Shown piece after piece: positions 1 to 5,473 of a stretch of DNA of 5,473 nt. The notes beneath the pieces were generated by a model. The model did not search any database and was not told the origin of the DNA. It worked only from the letters and a program-made list of their open reading frames with translations. Source of the DNA: Pseudomonadota bacterium (GTDB taxonomy: Bacteria; Pseudomonadota; Gammaproteobacteria; Burkholderiales; Burkholderiaceae_C); the NCBI GenBank assembly GCA_023460715.1, contig JAEWPH010000200.1, forward strand, positions 1 to 5,473, given 5' to 3'. Numbering within the stretch: position 1 is the stretch's first letter; every line of letters starts with the position of its first letter. Position numbers and translations under genes: made by a program.

Positions 1-416
1 GTGAGCAGGCGCGGCTGGCCGGGGGCGGATGCACGCGGCGCGATTTCGCCGGCCACGCCGCAATCCACCACCGTCAGCGCCAGGCCGTGCTGGCGCGCCA
101 GCACGCTCACCGCCGCGCCGCCCGCCAGGAAGTTCTCGACCATCTGCCAGGTCACGTCGCTCGGGTAGGCCGAAACGCCCCGCGCCGCCAGGCCATGGTC
201 CGCCGCGCACACCAGCATCTGTGGTTGCACCAGGGCCGGCGCCTCGCGGCCCAGGATGAGTCCGATGCGCAGTGCCAGCGCCTCCAGCCGGCCCAGCGCA
301 CCAAGGGGCTTGGTCTTGTGGTCCAGCACGTGTTGCAGACGGGTCGCCAGCGCGCCGTCGTGCAGCGAAGCGATCTCGGGAAGGGCCAGGGACGCGGTCA
401 TGCGGTCTTTCGTCAT
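1..416 (-). CDS. cobT: Nicotinate-nucleotide--dimethylbenzimidazole phosphoribosyltransferase CobT (N-terminal part, cut by window edge)
   Basis: CobT transfers the phosphoribosyl group of nicotinate mononucleotide to 5,6-dimethylbenzimidazole, giving alpha-ribazole phosphate for the cobalamin lower loop; it is cytoplasmic. The visible part is 138 codons, about 40% of the usual length of roughly 350 residues, and it stays open to the window edge. Diagnostic segments are [10 protein letters not shown] (residues 35-44, the family's KPPGSLGRLE-type base-binding motif), AADHG (71-75), [19 protein letters not shown] (about 89-107) and [10 protein letters not shown] (116-125). The start is set at the ATG at 416. 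A second in-frame ATG at 401 (residue 6) is possible, and neither has a strong Shine-Dalgarno sequence. The gene begins 57 bp after the cobQ stop on the same strand, which fits one operon. The catalytic glutamate expected near the C-terminus lies outside the window. Family assignment is firm; the exact start is uncertain. Confidence 0.95.
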   Translation of the reverse strand, partial: MTKDRMTASLALPEIASLHDGALATRLQHVLDHKTKPLGALGRLEALALRIGLILGREAPALVQPQMLVCAADHGLAARGVSAYPSDVTWQMVENFLAGGAAVSVLARQHGLALTVVDCGVAGEIAPRASAPGQPRLL

Positions 417-473
417 GTCAACCATCAAAAGAAATCAGGATGCGGTGGTGGCAGGTGCAGGCTATCCCGCGCC

Positions 474-1934
474 TCAAGGGCGCAGCGACTGCAGCCACCC
501 GCTGTCGAACCAGCGGTCCACGCCGGCGGCCAGCCGCTCGAACACATCGTCCAGCGTGGGCACGCCCGCGCCGAATAGCGCCTGCAGCGCCTGCGGATCC
601 TCGAACAACCCGTGCAGGTACAGGCCCAGCACCTGCCCCGTGGCGTTCTGCCAGGCCAGGCCGGGAATCACCTCGTGCGCCAGGTCGCCGCCAGCGGCCA
701 TCGCGGGGTGCTGGGCCGTCTGTCCGTGGTGGATCTCATAGCCCTCCACGGCCGTGCCCGCCAGCGCCTGCCAGGGCCCGCGCACGGCGCCCCAGGTGGC
801 CTCTGCGCGGCGCACGGTCTTCTCAGGCGCGAATTGGGTCACCAGCGGCAGCAGGCCCAGGCCGGGCGCATTGCCGTCCACACCGTGGCTGTCGATCAGC
901 GCCTCGCCCAGCATCTGCAGGCCGCCGCAGATGCCCAGCACACGGCCGCCGCGCGCTGCATGTGCGGCGATGGCGGCATCCAGCCCCTGCGCGCGCAGCC
1001 AGGCCAAGTCGGCCGCGGTCGCCTTGGAGCCGGGCAGCACCACCCAGTCGGCGCCACCCAGTGCGGCCGGGCTCCGCGCCCACACCAAGCGCACGCCCGG
1101 CACGCTCTTGAGCGGCTGGAACTCATCCAGGTTGCTGATGCGCGGATAGGCCACCACCGCCACCGTGGTGTGCACGGCACCCGACGTGTGGCTGCGGTCG
1201 TCGAACACGCCGTCTTCCTCGGGCAGGCCGTGGTGCCACAGCATGGGCACGGTCGCCACCACCGGCACGCCGGTGCGCTCGCGCAGCATCTCCGGCGCCG
1301 GGGCCAGCAGCGCCGGGTCGCCACGGAATTTGTTGAGCACGAAACCGTCGATCCATGCGCGCTCGTCTTCGGGCAGCAGCGCCCAGGTGCCGTAGAGGTG
1401 GGCGAAGGCGCCGCCCCGGTCGATGTCGGACACCAGCAGGCAGCGGGCCTGCGCATGCCGGGCGACGCGCATGTTCACCACGTCGCTGGCATGCAGGTTG
1501 ATCTCGGCCGGGGAGCCCGCGCCTTCGATCACCACCACGTCGTTTTCGGCCCGCAGCGCATCCAGCGACGCAGCGATCTGCGGCCACACACGGGCGCTGC
1601 GGCCCCGCCAGGGCAGCGCGGACAGCGCGGCATCCACCTGGCCCAGCAGCACCACCTGGCTGCGGGTGTCGGCCTCCGGCTTGAGCAGCAGCGGGTTCAT
1701 GCGTACATCGGGCTCGGCGCGCGCGGCCAGGGCCTGGAAGTACTGCGCGCTGCCGATCTCGCCATAGCGCCCTTGCAGCCCCGCCACGACCCTGGCGTTG
1801 TTGCTCATGTTCTGCGCCTTGAATGGCGCCACGCGCAGGCCCTGGTTGCTGAACCACCGGCACAGCGCGGTGGTCAGCCAGCTCTTGCCGGCCCCGCTGG
1901 AGGTGCCCAGCACCATCACGCAGCGCGCGGTCAT
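474..1934 (-). CDS. cobQ: Cobyric acid synthase CobQ (CbiP), glutamine-hydrolysing
   Basis: CobQ uses ATP and glutamine to amidate four peripheral carboxylates of adenosylcobyrinic acid a,c-diamide, giving cobyric acid. The 486-residue protein is the usual family length. An N-terminal dethiobiotin-synthetase-like ATPase domain begins with the P-loop GTSSGAGKSWL (residues 10-20), followed by APFKAQNMSNNA (36-47) and VVIEGAGSPAEINL (134-147). A C-terminal class I glutamine-amidotransferase domain has VLPGSKAT (299-306), the nucleophile elbow GICGG with Cys336, GYEIHHG (398-404) and the catalytic-type histidine in YLHGLFE (His441). All expected residues are present, so it looks functional. The ATG at 1934 is the only convincing start because the P-loop follows at once. 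It has no visible Shine-Dalgarno sequence and overlaps the stop of a possible 28-codon ORF in an ATGA arrangement, so coupled translation is conceivable. cobT follows after 57 bp. Confidence 0.97.
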   Translation of the reverse strand: MTARCVMVLGTSSGAGKSWLTTALCRWFSNQGLRVAPFKAQNMSNNARVVAGLQGRYGEIGSAQYFQALAARAEPDVRMNPLLLKPEADTRSQVVLLGQVDAALSALPWRGRSARVWPQIAASLDALRAENDVVVIEGAGSPAEINLHASDVVNMRVARHAQARCLLVSDIDRGGAFAHLYGTWALLPEDERAWIDGFVLNKFRGDPALLAPAPEMLRERTGVPVVATVPMLWHHGLPEEDGVFDDRSHTSGAVHTTVAVVAYPRISNLDEFQPLKSVPGVRLVWARSPAALGGADWVVLPGSKATAADLAWLRAQGLDAAIAAHAARGGRVLGICGGLQMLGEALIDSHGVDGNAPGLGLLPLVTQFAPEKTVRRAEATWGAVRGPWQALAGTAVEGYEIHHGQTAQHPAMAAGGDLAHEVIPGLAWQNATGQVLGLYLHGLFEDPQALQALFGAGVPTLDDVFERLAAGVDRWFDSGWLQSLRP

Positions 1935-2017
1935 CGCGCGCCGACGCGGCCCAGCGCGTGTGCAATGGCGCCGGTATCGGCTACGGCCGCGGCGGCTGGA
2001 GGGGGGAACATGCGCAT
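1931..2017 (-). CDS. Possible 28-codon upstream ORF overlapping the cobQ start (ATGA)
   Basis: In the 147-bp gap between the SDR gene and cobQ, an ATG at 2017 (with a second in-frame ATG at 2011) opens a 28-codon frame, MRMFPPPAAAAV at its start and ending HALGRVGAR. Its TGA (1933-1931) shares bases with the cobQ ATG (1934-1932). I do not recognise the peptide. It is Ala/Pro-rich, which high GC can produce by chance, and no clear Shine-Dalgarno sequence precedes it. The ATGA overlap, together with the missing Shine-Dalgarno for cobQ, would suit a short leader that feeds ribosomes into cobQ. It could equally be a remnant of an older upstream gene or a chance frame. Low confidence. Confidence 0.2.
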   Translation of the reverse strand: MRMFPPPAAAAVADTGAIAHALGRVGAR

Positions 2018-2081
2018 GCCGCTATTGTCCCCGAGTCACTGGACCGTGTTGACGATCTGAGCGCCTGCCGCGCGTGTCCGG
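1935..2081 (-). other. Intergenic gap between SDR gene and cobQ, only weak promoter-like signals
   Basis: This 147-bp stretch is the longest gap between gene pairs in the window. On the minus strand TCAACA (2052-2047) and GACAAT (2029-2024) stand 17 bp apart, each matching four of six sigma-70 consensus bases. That could give cobQ its own promoter but is weak evidence. I see no U-tract terminator after the SDR stop. I see no cobalamin riboswitch: the gap is shorter than a full element of about 200 nt and no clear B12-box was found. Confidence 0.25.
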
Positions 2082-2873
2082 TCACGCCTGCGGTGGCTGG
2101 CCGTTGGAGGCGGAGACGCCGCCATCCACCGGCAGCACCACGCCGGTGACGAAGCGGGCATCGTCGCTGGCCAGGAAGGCGATGACCGAGGCGATCTCTT
2201 CCGGCTCCGCGCCGCGTCCCAGCGGGATGCGCTCGGCGAACTTGGCCAGCAGCGCCTCGTCCTCCTTGATGTCCTGCGTCATGCCGGTGAAGGTGAGGCT
2301 CGGGGCCACGGCATTCACGCGCACGCCCTGCTTGCCGTAGTCCAGCGCCAGCGCCCGCGTGAAGTTGGAGACGGCGCCCTTGGAGGTGTTGTAGAAGCTC
2401 ATGTCCCAGTCCCCGCCCAGGCCCGACACCGACGAGGTGTTGACCACGCAGCCGCGCGTCTTGAGCAGATGCGGCATGGCCGCGCGCACGCCATGGAACA
2501 CGCCGGACACGTTGGTGGCCAGGATCTTGGTCCAGTCGTCCAGGCTGGCCTCGGTGACCTTGCCCTGCACGGCGATGCCGGCGTTGTTGACCAGCACGTC
2601 CACGCCGCCGAACCGTTCCACGGCCGCGGACACCAGCCGCTCAACCTCTTCATAGCGGCTCACGTCCGTGGGCTGCACCAGGGTGCGCTCGGCGGGCAGG
2701 TCCTTCGCCGTGGCCTGCAGCTTGTCGGCCGTCAGGTCGGCGATCACCACGCGCGCGCCCTCGGCGGCGAACCGGCGGGCCGTGGCGGCACCGATGCCGG
2801 AGCCGGCGCCGGTAACGATGACGACCTTGTCCTTGAAGCGATCAGGGATGGGAGCGGGCGGCGTGGGGGCCAT
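2082..2873 (-). CDS. Short-chain dehydrogenase/reductase (SDR), classical type, substrate unknown
   Basis: The product is a 263-residue cytoplasmic NAD(P)-dependent oxidoreductase of the classical SDR family, at typical length. The Rossmann motif TGAGSGIG is at residues 21-28. VVIAD ends with Asp46 after the second strand, which usually means NAD(H) preference. NNAG is at 96-99. The catalytic set is Asn121, Ser148, Tyr161 and Lys165 (YNTSK), all present. The C-terminal RFVTGVVLPVDGG (240-252) is typical of 3-oxoacyl-ACP-reductase or glucose-1-dehydrogenase-like members. The usual PG pair after the sixth strand is PS here (191-192), a mild change. The start is the ATG at 2873 because GAAAGG lies 7 bases upstream and family homology starts just after. 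The same frame is open a further 55 codons upstream, but that extension has no SDR sequence. It lies between the DUF3037 gene and cobQ, and nothing in the sequence ties it to cobalamin. Confidence 0.93.
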   Translation of the reverse strand: MAPTPPAPIPDRFKDKVVIVTGAGSGIGAATARRFAAEGARVVIADLTADKLQATAKDLPAERTLVQPTDVSRYEEVERLVSAAVERFGGVDVLVNNAGIAVQGKVTEASLDDWTKILATNVSGVFHGVRAAMPHLLKTRGCVVNTSSVSGLGGDWDMSFYNTSKGAVSNFTRALALDYGKQGVRVNAVAPSLTFTGMTQDIKEDEALLAKFAERIPLGRGAEPEEIASVIAFLASDDARFVTGVVLPVDGGVSASNGQPPQA

Positions 2874-2896
2874 GGCAGAACCTTTCGGAGAGGGGT

Positions 2897-2928
2897 GGAC
2901 GAGCGCACCCCGCGATGGGGTGCCGTCC
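2897..2928 (-). other. Hairpin in the leader between DUF3037 and SDR genes
   Basis: A perfect 7-bp inverted repeat, GCACCCC (2905-2911) and GGGGTGC (2917-2923), encloses a 5-base loop. An outer 4-bp pair, GGAC (2897-2900) with GTCC (2925-2928), can extend it across an asymmetric internal loop. It lies about 24 bp upstream of the SDR start codon, before the GAAAGG ribosome site. No T-run follows in the direction of transcription, so it is not a canonical intrinsic terminator. It might stabilise or separate transcripts between the two genes, or be chance in GC-rich DNA. Confidence 0.4.
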
Positions 2929-2979
2929 ATGCTCCGCGCGGAACGCGCCGTGGGGTGTCTGCCAGGGCCGATACGGCTG

Positions 2980-3375
2980 TCAGCCAGGGCCGCACAGGAC
3001 CATGCGTCGCATGATGTGCTGCAGCGCCAAAGCCGCATCCGTGCAACGCCCGGTGTGCACGGGCGAGGTCTGGATGATGCTGCTGCGCCGCGCCGTCAGC
3101 CAGTGGAAGCGTGCGCGGTACGGCAACTGGGCAATGGGGCCGCAGCCGGGCTCGCCCGCGCAGATGGCGACGATGGCGTCCAGGTGGCGGCGCACGGTCT
3201 CCAGATCCACTTGCGGGTGCAGAGCCAGCAGGCGCGCCTCGTCCAGCGCCACGGCGGCTTGCAGGAAGCCGGTGCGCTGGCACGACAGGATCACGCCGGC
3301 GTTGATGAATTCCTCGCGCTCCACGCGCGGCACCACACGCACGATGGCGTAGTCGTACACATCAGCCGCGTGCAT
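2980..3375 (-). CDS. DUF3037 family protein, partner of HipA-like kinase
   Basis: This is a 131-residue protein that I recognise as the DUF3037 family, whose function is unknown. Conserved-looking segments are YDYAIVRVVPRVEREEFIN (residues 7-25) with AGVIL after it, and RFHWLTARRSSIIQTSPVH (89-107) with GRCTD just after. There is no signal peptide or membrane segment, so it should be cytoplasmic. The ATG at 3375 is well supported: AAGGAG lies 6 bases upstream, and the family's YDYAIVR block starts at residue 7. The gene overlaps the end of the kinase gene by 14 bp, and its ribosome site lies inside the kinase coding region, so the two are probably translationally coupled. From memory of the family, DUF3037 genes are often found beside this HipA-like kinase type, which suggests a joint function. 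It does not look like a HipB antitoxin, having no helix-turn-helix. Confident in family, not in role. Confidence 0.9.
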   Translation of the reverse strand: MHAADVYDYAIVRVVPRVEREEFINAGVILSCQRTGFLQAAVALDEARLLALHPQVDLETVRRHLDAIVAICAGEPGCGPIAQLPYRARFHWLTARRSSIIQTSPVHTGRCTDAALALQHIMRRMVLCGPG

Positions 3376-4150
3376 CGATCGCTCCTTGCAGCCAGCCGCC
3401 CTGCCGCCCGGCGAGCCGCGCGGTGAGGTAGTCCACATAGGCCTGGCGGTGGCACGCCGGATCGGCCAGCGGCCCCTCTGTCGCGTCGGCTCCGGCCTTC
3501 GCCAGGAAGGCATCGGGCACCTCGGCCAGGATGGCCTGCAGCACCGCGGCGGGCAGCTGCGCGGCCAGGCCGGCGTCCACCGCCGCCAAGTCGTCCGCCT
3601 GCGGCAGCAGCACATGGTCGGTGATGGGCGCGAAGGGCTTGGCGGGCACGGCCACGGTGCCATTCCAGGCATGGTGGAAGGTCAGTGCCGCGCCATGGTC
3701 GATCAGCCAGGGCTGGCGGTGCCACATCAGCAGGTTGGTGTTGCGCGCCGTGCGGTCCACATTGCCGACGAATGCGTCGAACCAGACGAGGGAAGACGCG
3801 AACCCGGCCGGCACCCGATCCACCGCCGGATCGAAATTGACGGCGCCGGAGAGATAGTCGAGCGCCACGTTGAGCCCGCCGCTTGCGCGGATCAGGTCCT
3901 GGATCTCGGGGTCCGGCTCGGTCTGCGCCAGCGCCGGGTCCAGCTCGGCGAGCACGATCTCCGGCACCGGCAGGCCCAGCGCGCGGGCGATGCCACCGGC
4001 GATGATCTCGGCCAGCAGTGCCCGCACGCCCTGCCCCGCGCCGCGGAACTTGAGCACGTACAGGCCCAGGTCGTCACCTTCGACGACAGCGGGCATGGAA
4101 CCGCCTTCGCGCAGCGGCGTGACATAGCGGTTGACGGTAATGGTTCGCAC
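3362..4150 (-). CDS. HipA-like protein kinase (HipA_2 type), GTG start
   Basis: The 262-residue protein resembles the short HipA-like kinase family, without the N-terminal subdomain of classical HipA (about 440 residues). Visible kinase features are the PLREGGSMPAVVE loop (residues 12-24), YVLKFRGAGQG with candidate ATP-binding Lys34 (31-41), a catalytic-loop segment GNVDRTARN with Asp132 and Asn137, and LIDHG with the metal-binding Asp151. It is therefore probably active; the substrate is unknown. The GTG at 4150 is chosen because AGGAGG (4166-4161) lies 10 bases upstream and the family typically starts just before RYVTPLREGG. In-frame ATGs at 4222 and 4183 lack this support, and the ATG at 4096 would remove the conserved loop. 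It starts 81 bp after the cobD stop and overlaps the DUF3037 gene. No HipB-like gene is visible, so a classical persistence toxin-antitoxin is not supported. Family is firm; function is open. Confidence 0.9.
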   Translation of the reverse strand: MRTITVNRYVTPLREGGSMPAVVEGDDLGLYVLKFRGAGQGVRALLAEIIAGGIARALGLPVPEIVLAELDPALAQTEPDPEIQDLIRASGGLNVALDYLSGAVNFDPAVDRVPAGFASSLVWFDAFVGNVDRTARNTNLLMWHRQPWLIDHGAALTFHHAWNGTVAVPAKPFAPITDHVLLPQADDLAAVDAGLAAQLPAAVLQAILAEVPDAFLAKAGADATEGPLADPACHRQAYVDYLTARLAGRQGGWLQGAIDARG

Positions 4151-4160
4151 GGTGCGCAGT

Positions 4161-4166
4161 CCTCCT
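4161..4166 (-). promoter_or_regulatory. Shine-Dalgarno AGGAGG deciding the GTG start of the kinase gene
   Basis: A perfect AGGAGG on the minus strand stands 10 bases before the GTG at 4150. It is downstream of the in-frame ATGs at 4222 and 4183, so it cannot serve them. This supports the shorter GTG-initiated protein. The spacing is slightly long but usable. Confidence 0.65.
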
Positions 4167-4231
4167 GGCGGCAAGTCCGGCATCGTAGCGGGATGCGAAA
4201 GGCTGCGGGGGCGTGCGGACACCGCGGCAAT

Positions 4232-5254
4232 TCACGCGGACCAGGCGCGCGCAAGTGCGTCCTGCGCGGCAGGCGGCAGCACCCCCAGCCGGACATGCCC
4301 GGGCAAACCAAAGAAGGCACAGTCGCGCAGCTTGATGCCCTGCGCGCGCAGGCGCGACAGGGCCGCAGGCAGATCGGCGGCCACGCCCACCGCGTCCACA
4401 CGAGCGACGAAATAGTTGGCGAGGCTGCCCGGCAGCACGGCCCAGCCCAGCGATGCGCACAACGCCTGCTGGCGCGCCTTCCAGGCCTGCAGCGTGGGCA
4501 GACACTGGGCCAGCCAGCGCTGCGTGGCCGGCTCCGTCCAGGCCTGCAGCAGAGCCACGCCGTGGGCGCCCACCGGCCAGGACGGGGCCAGCACCTGCAG
4601 CGCAGCGATATCGGCCGCTGGCCCGCCGGCCGGGGCGATGGCATAGGCCGCACGCACACCAGTCAGCCCCAGGGCTTTGTTGGGGGTCCACAGCTGCCAC
4701 GCCGCGGCGGGCCATGCCGGCGCCTGGCCATCGAGCCGCAGCGGCACATACGCGCAATCCACCACCCGCAGCCCCGGCGCTGCCGGGCCGGCCTGCGCCC
4801 AGCCGGCCAACGCGTCGTCGGCCCGGCCGAGGGGGCTGGAAGGCTCGCATGCCCACTGCAGGCCCGGCGCAGCGGGAGGGGCGGCGCCCTGCACCAGCGC
4901 CAGATCCCAGGCGCGCGCGGCACGGGCGTAGTCGCCATAGGCGTGCTCTGGCAGGGAGACTGCCCGCGCCCCCCGGCGCACGGCCAGGGCGGTGATGCGG
5001 TGAATGAATTCGCTGGCACTGCCGGCAATGACGATGCGCCCCGCCTCCACGCCGTGGAAACCGCCCAGCCGCTCGCGCAGCGCGGCGTAGGCCGGGTCGG
5101 GATAGTGCGATGCATCGGCCTGCTGCAGCGCCTGCAGCGCGGGGGGACACGGCCCGCAGGCGTTGCTGTTGGTGGAAAAGTCATGCAGCGGCACGCCGGC
5201 CGCGTCCGCGCCGCCGTGCACGGGCACGCCTTCGGCAAGACTCCAGCCAGCCAT
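4232..5254 (-). CDS. cobD: Threonine-phosphate decarboxylase CobD (also named CobC), PLP-dependent
   Basis: This fold-type I PLP enzyme decarboxylates L-threonine O-3-phosphate to (R)-1-aminopropan-2-ol O-phosphate, which CbiB joins to cobyric acid. In the 340-residue product I see DFSTNSNACGP (25-35), SHYPDPAY (49-56), EHAYGDY (103-109, with a Tyr likely to stack on PLP), VVDCAYVPL (164-172, with Asp166 for the pyridine nitrogen), TPNKALGLTGVRAAY (190-204, with Schiff-base Lys193 and Arg201) and HVRLGVL (320-326, with a carboxylate-binding Arg322). The usual NPNNPTG motif reads EPSSPLG (137-143). The start is the ATG at 5254, which has GGAGG 6 bases upstream and lies two bases after the cbiB stop. 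A longer frame from 5281 overlaps cbiB and lacks support. The length is close to family norm. It is the aerobic-type CobC/CobD branch common in proteobacteria. Confidence 0.94.
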   Translation of the reverse strand: MAGWSLAEGVPVHGGADAAGVPLHDFSTNSNACGPCPPALQALQQADASHYPDPAYAALRERLGGFHGVEAGRIVIAGSASEFIHRITALAVRRGARAVSLPEHAYGDYARAARAWDLALVQGAAPPAAPGLQWACEPSSPLGRADDALAGWAQAGPAAPGLRVVDCAYVPLRLDGQAPAWPAAAWQLWTPNKALGLTGVRAAYAIAPAGGPAADIAALQVLAPSWPVGAHGVALLQAWTEPATQRWLAQCLPTLQAWKARQQALCASLGWAVLPGSLANYFVARVDAVGVAADLPAALSRLRAQGIKLRDCAFFGLPGHVRLGVLPPAAQDALARAWSA

Positions 5255-5256
5255 CG

Positions 5257-5472
5257 TCAGCCTCCCGTCCCGAGCCGCCACCCTTCGCGCAGCAGCACGC
5301 CCAGCGCGGTGGCGGGCACTGCCAACAGCACGGCTTCGGCGGCCAGCGTGGCGGCGCGGCGGGTGTCCAGCGGCGCGGCCTGGCGCCCGCGGCCATGCAG
5401 CGTGTAGACGCCGGGCTTGCGCAGGCGGATGTCGAGCGCCAGCGCCATGGCCGCCATGGGCCAGCCGCTGTT
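5257..5472 (-). CDS. cbiB: Adenosylcobinamide-phosphate synthase CbiB (C-terminal 71 residues, cut by window edge)
   Basis: CbiB is the inner-membrane enzyme that amidates adenosylcobyric acid with the aminopropanol (phosphate) side chain to form adenosylcobinamide (phosphate). Only the end of the protein is visible. It contains NSGWPMAAMALALDIRLRK and then PGVYTLHG, a C-terminal signature of the family, followed by a hydrophobic stretch AAEAVLLAVPATALGVLL that fits the last membrane segment. The frame is open to the window edge and stops with TGA at 5259-5257, two bases before the cobD start. The cobD ribosome site therefore lies within cbiB, indicating a tight operon. Nothing unusual is seen in this fragment. 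It is called cobD in the aerobic (Pseudomonas denitrificans) nomenclature. Confidence 0.92.
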   Translation of the reverse strand, partial: NSGWPMAAMALALDIRLRKPGVYTLHGRGRQAAPLDTRRAATLAAEAVLLAVPATALGVLLREGWRLGTGG

Positions 5473-5473
5473 G

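Noticed and set aside
416..421. Perfect TTGACA (minus strand) at the cobT start, as a -35 box
   Set aside because: No -10-like sequence lies about 17 bp downstream, and that region is already cobT coding sequence.
612..2060. A 482-codon open frame on the plus strand
   Set aside because: It is almost wholly antisense to cobQ, with low-complexity His/Gln/Arg-rich composition and no known motif.
1935..2081. Cobalamin riboswitch before cobQ
   Set aside because: The gap is shorter than a full riboswitch and I found no convincing B12-box. If the operon has one, it is probably outside the window upstream of cbiB.
2874..3038. 55-codon N-terminal extension of the SDR frame
   Set aside because: It overlaps the end of the DUF3037 gene, has no SDR-like sequence, and a good ribosome site precedes the internal ATG at 2873.
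2980..4150. Classical HipBA toxin-antitoxin module
   Set aside because: The partner is DUF3037 rather than a helix-turn-helix HipB, it follows the kinase instead of preceding it, and the kinase lacks the classical HipA N-terminal subdomain.
5115..5140. Short tandem CTGCAGCGC-type repeat
   Set aside because: It is two copies inside cobD encoding ordinary LQAL/LQQ residues. Similar CTGCAG-rich Leu-Gln codon runs occur elsewhere in the window from codon bias.
3386..5407. A 673-codon open frame on the plus strand
   Set aside because: It lies antisense to the kinase, cobD and cbiB genes and spans their boundaries. Its sequence is rich in Arg, Gln, His and Gly with no recognisable domain, as expected from an antisense frame in GC-rich DNA.

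Overview
The window is very GC-rich, densely coding DNA in which every supported gene lies on the minus strand, so transcription runs from right to left. Gene content (aerobic-style cobalamin genes cbiB, cobD/cobC, cobQ and cobT), codon use and the protein sequences suggest a beta-proteobacterium of the Comamonadaceae, perhaps Acidovorax-like. The genus is an inference from memory of similar proteins, not a database result.

In transcription order the layout is: the last 71 codons of cbiB (5257-5472, 5' end outside the window); cobD, also called cobC, threonine-phosphate decarboxylase (4232-5254); a HipA-like kinase gene with a GTG start (3362-4150); a DUF3037 gene overlapping its end by 14 bp (2980-3375); a 106-bp gap with a hairpin; a short-chain dehydrogenase/reductase (2082-2873); a 147-bp gap that may hold a 28-codon ORF ending in an ATGA overlap with the next gene; cobQ, cobyric acid synthase (474-1934); and the first 138 codons of cobT (1-416, 3' end outside the window).

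Four genes belong to late cobalamin synthesis. CobQ amidates the corrin ring to cobyric acid. CobD makes (R)-1-aminopropan-2-ol O-phosphate, which CbiB attaches to cobyric acid. CobT activates the lower-ligand base, dimethylbenzimidazole. The three other genes sit between cobD and cobQ and have no established cobalamin role. The HipA-like kinase and DUF3037 proteins form a recurrent two-gene pair of unknown function. The SDR has all its catalytic residues but no assignable substrate.

No RNA gene, mobile element, CRISPR array or complete cobalamin riboswitch was recognised. The most interesting part is the kinase/DUF3037 pair directly behind cobD. The remaining points are smaller: start-site choices, a possible uORF, a hairpin and an unusual PLP-site motif.
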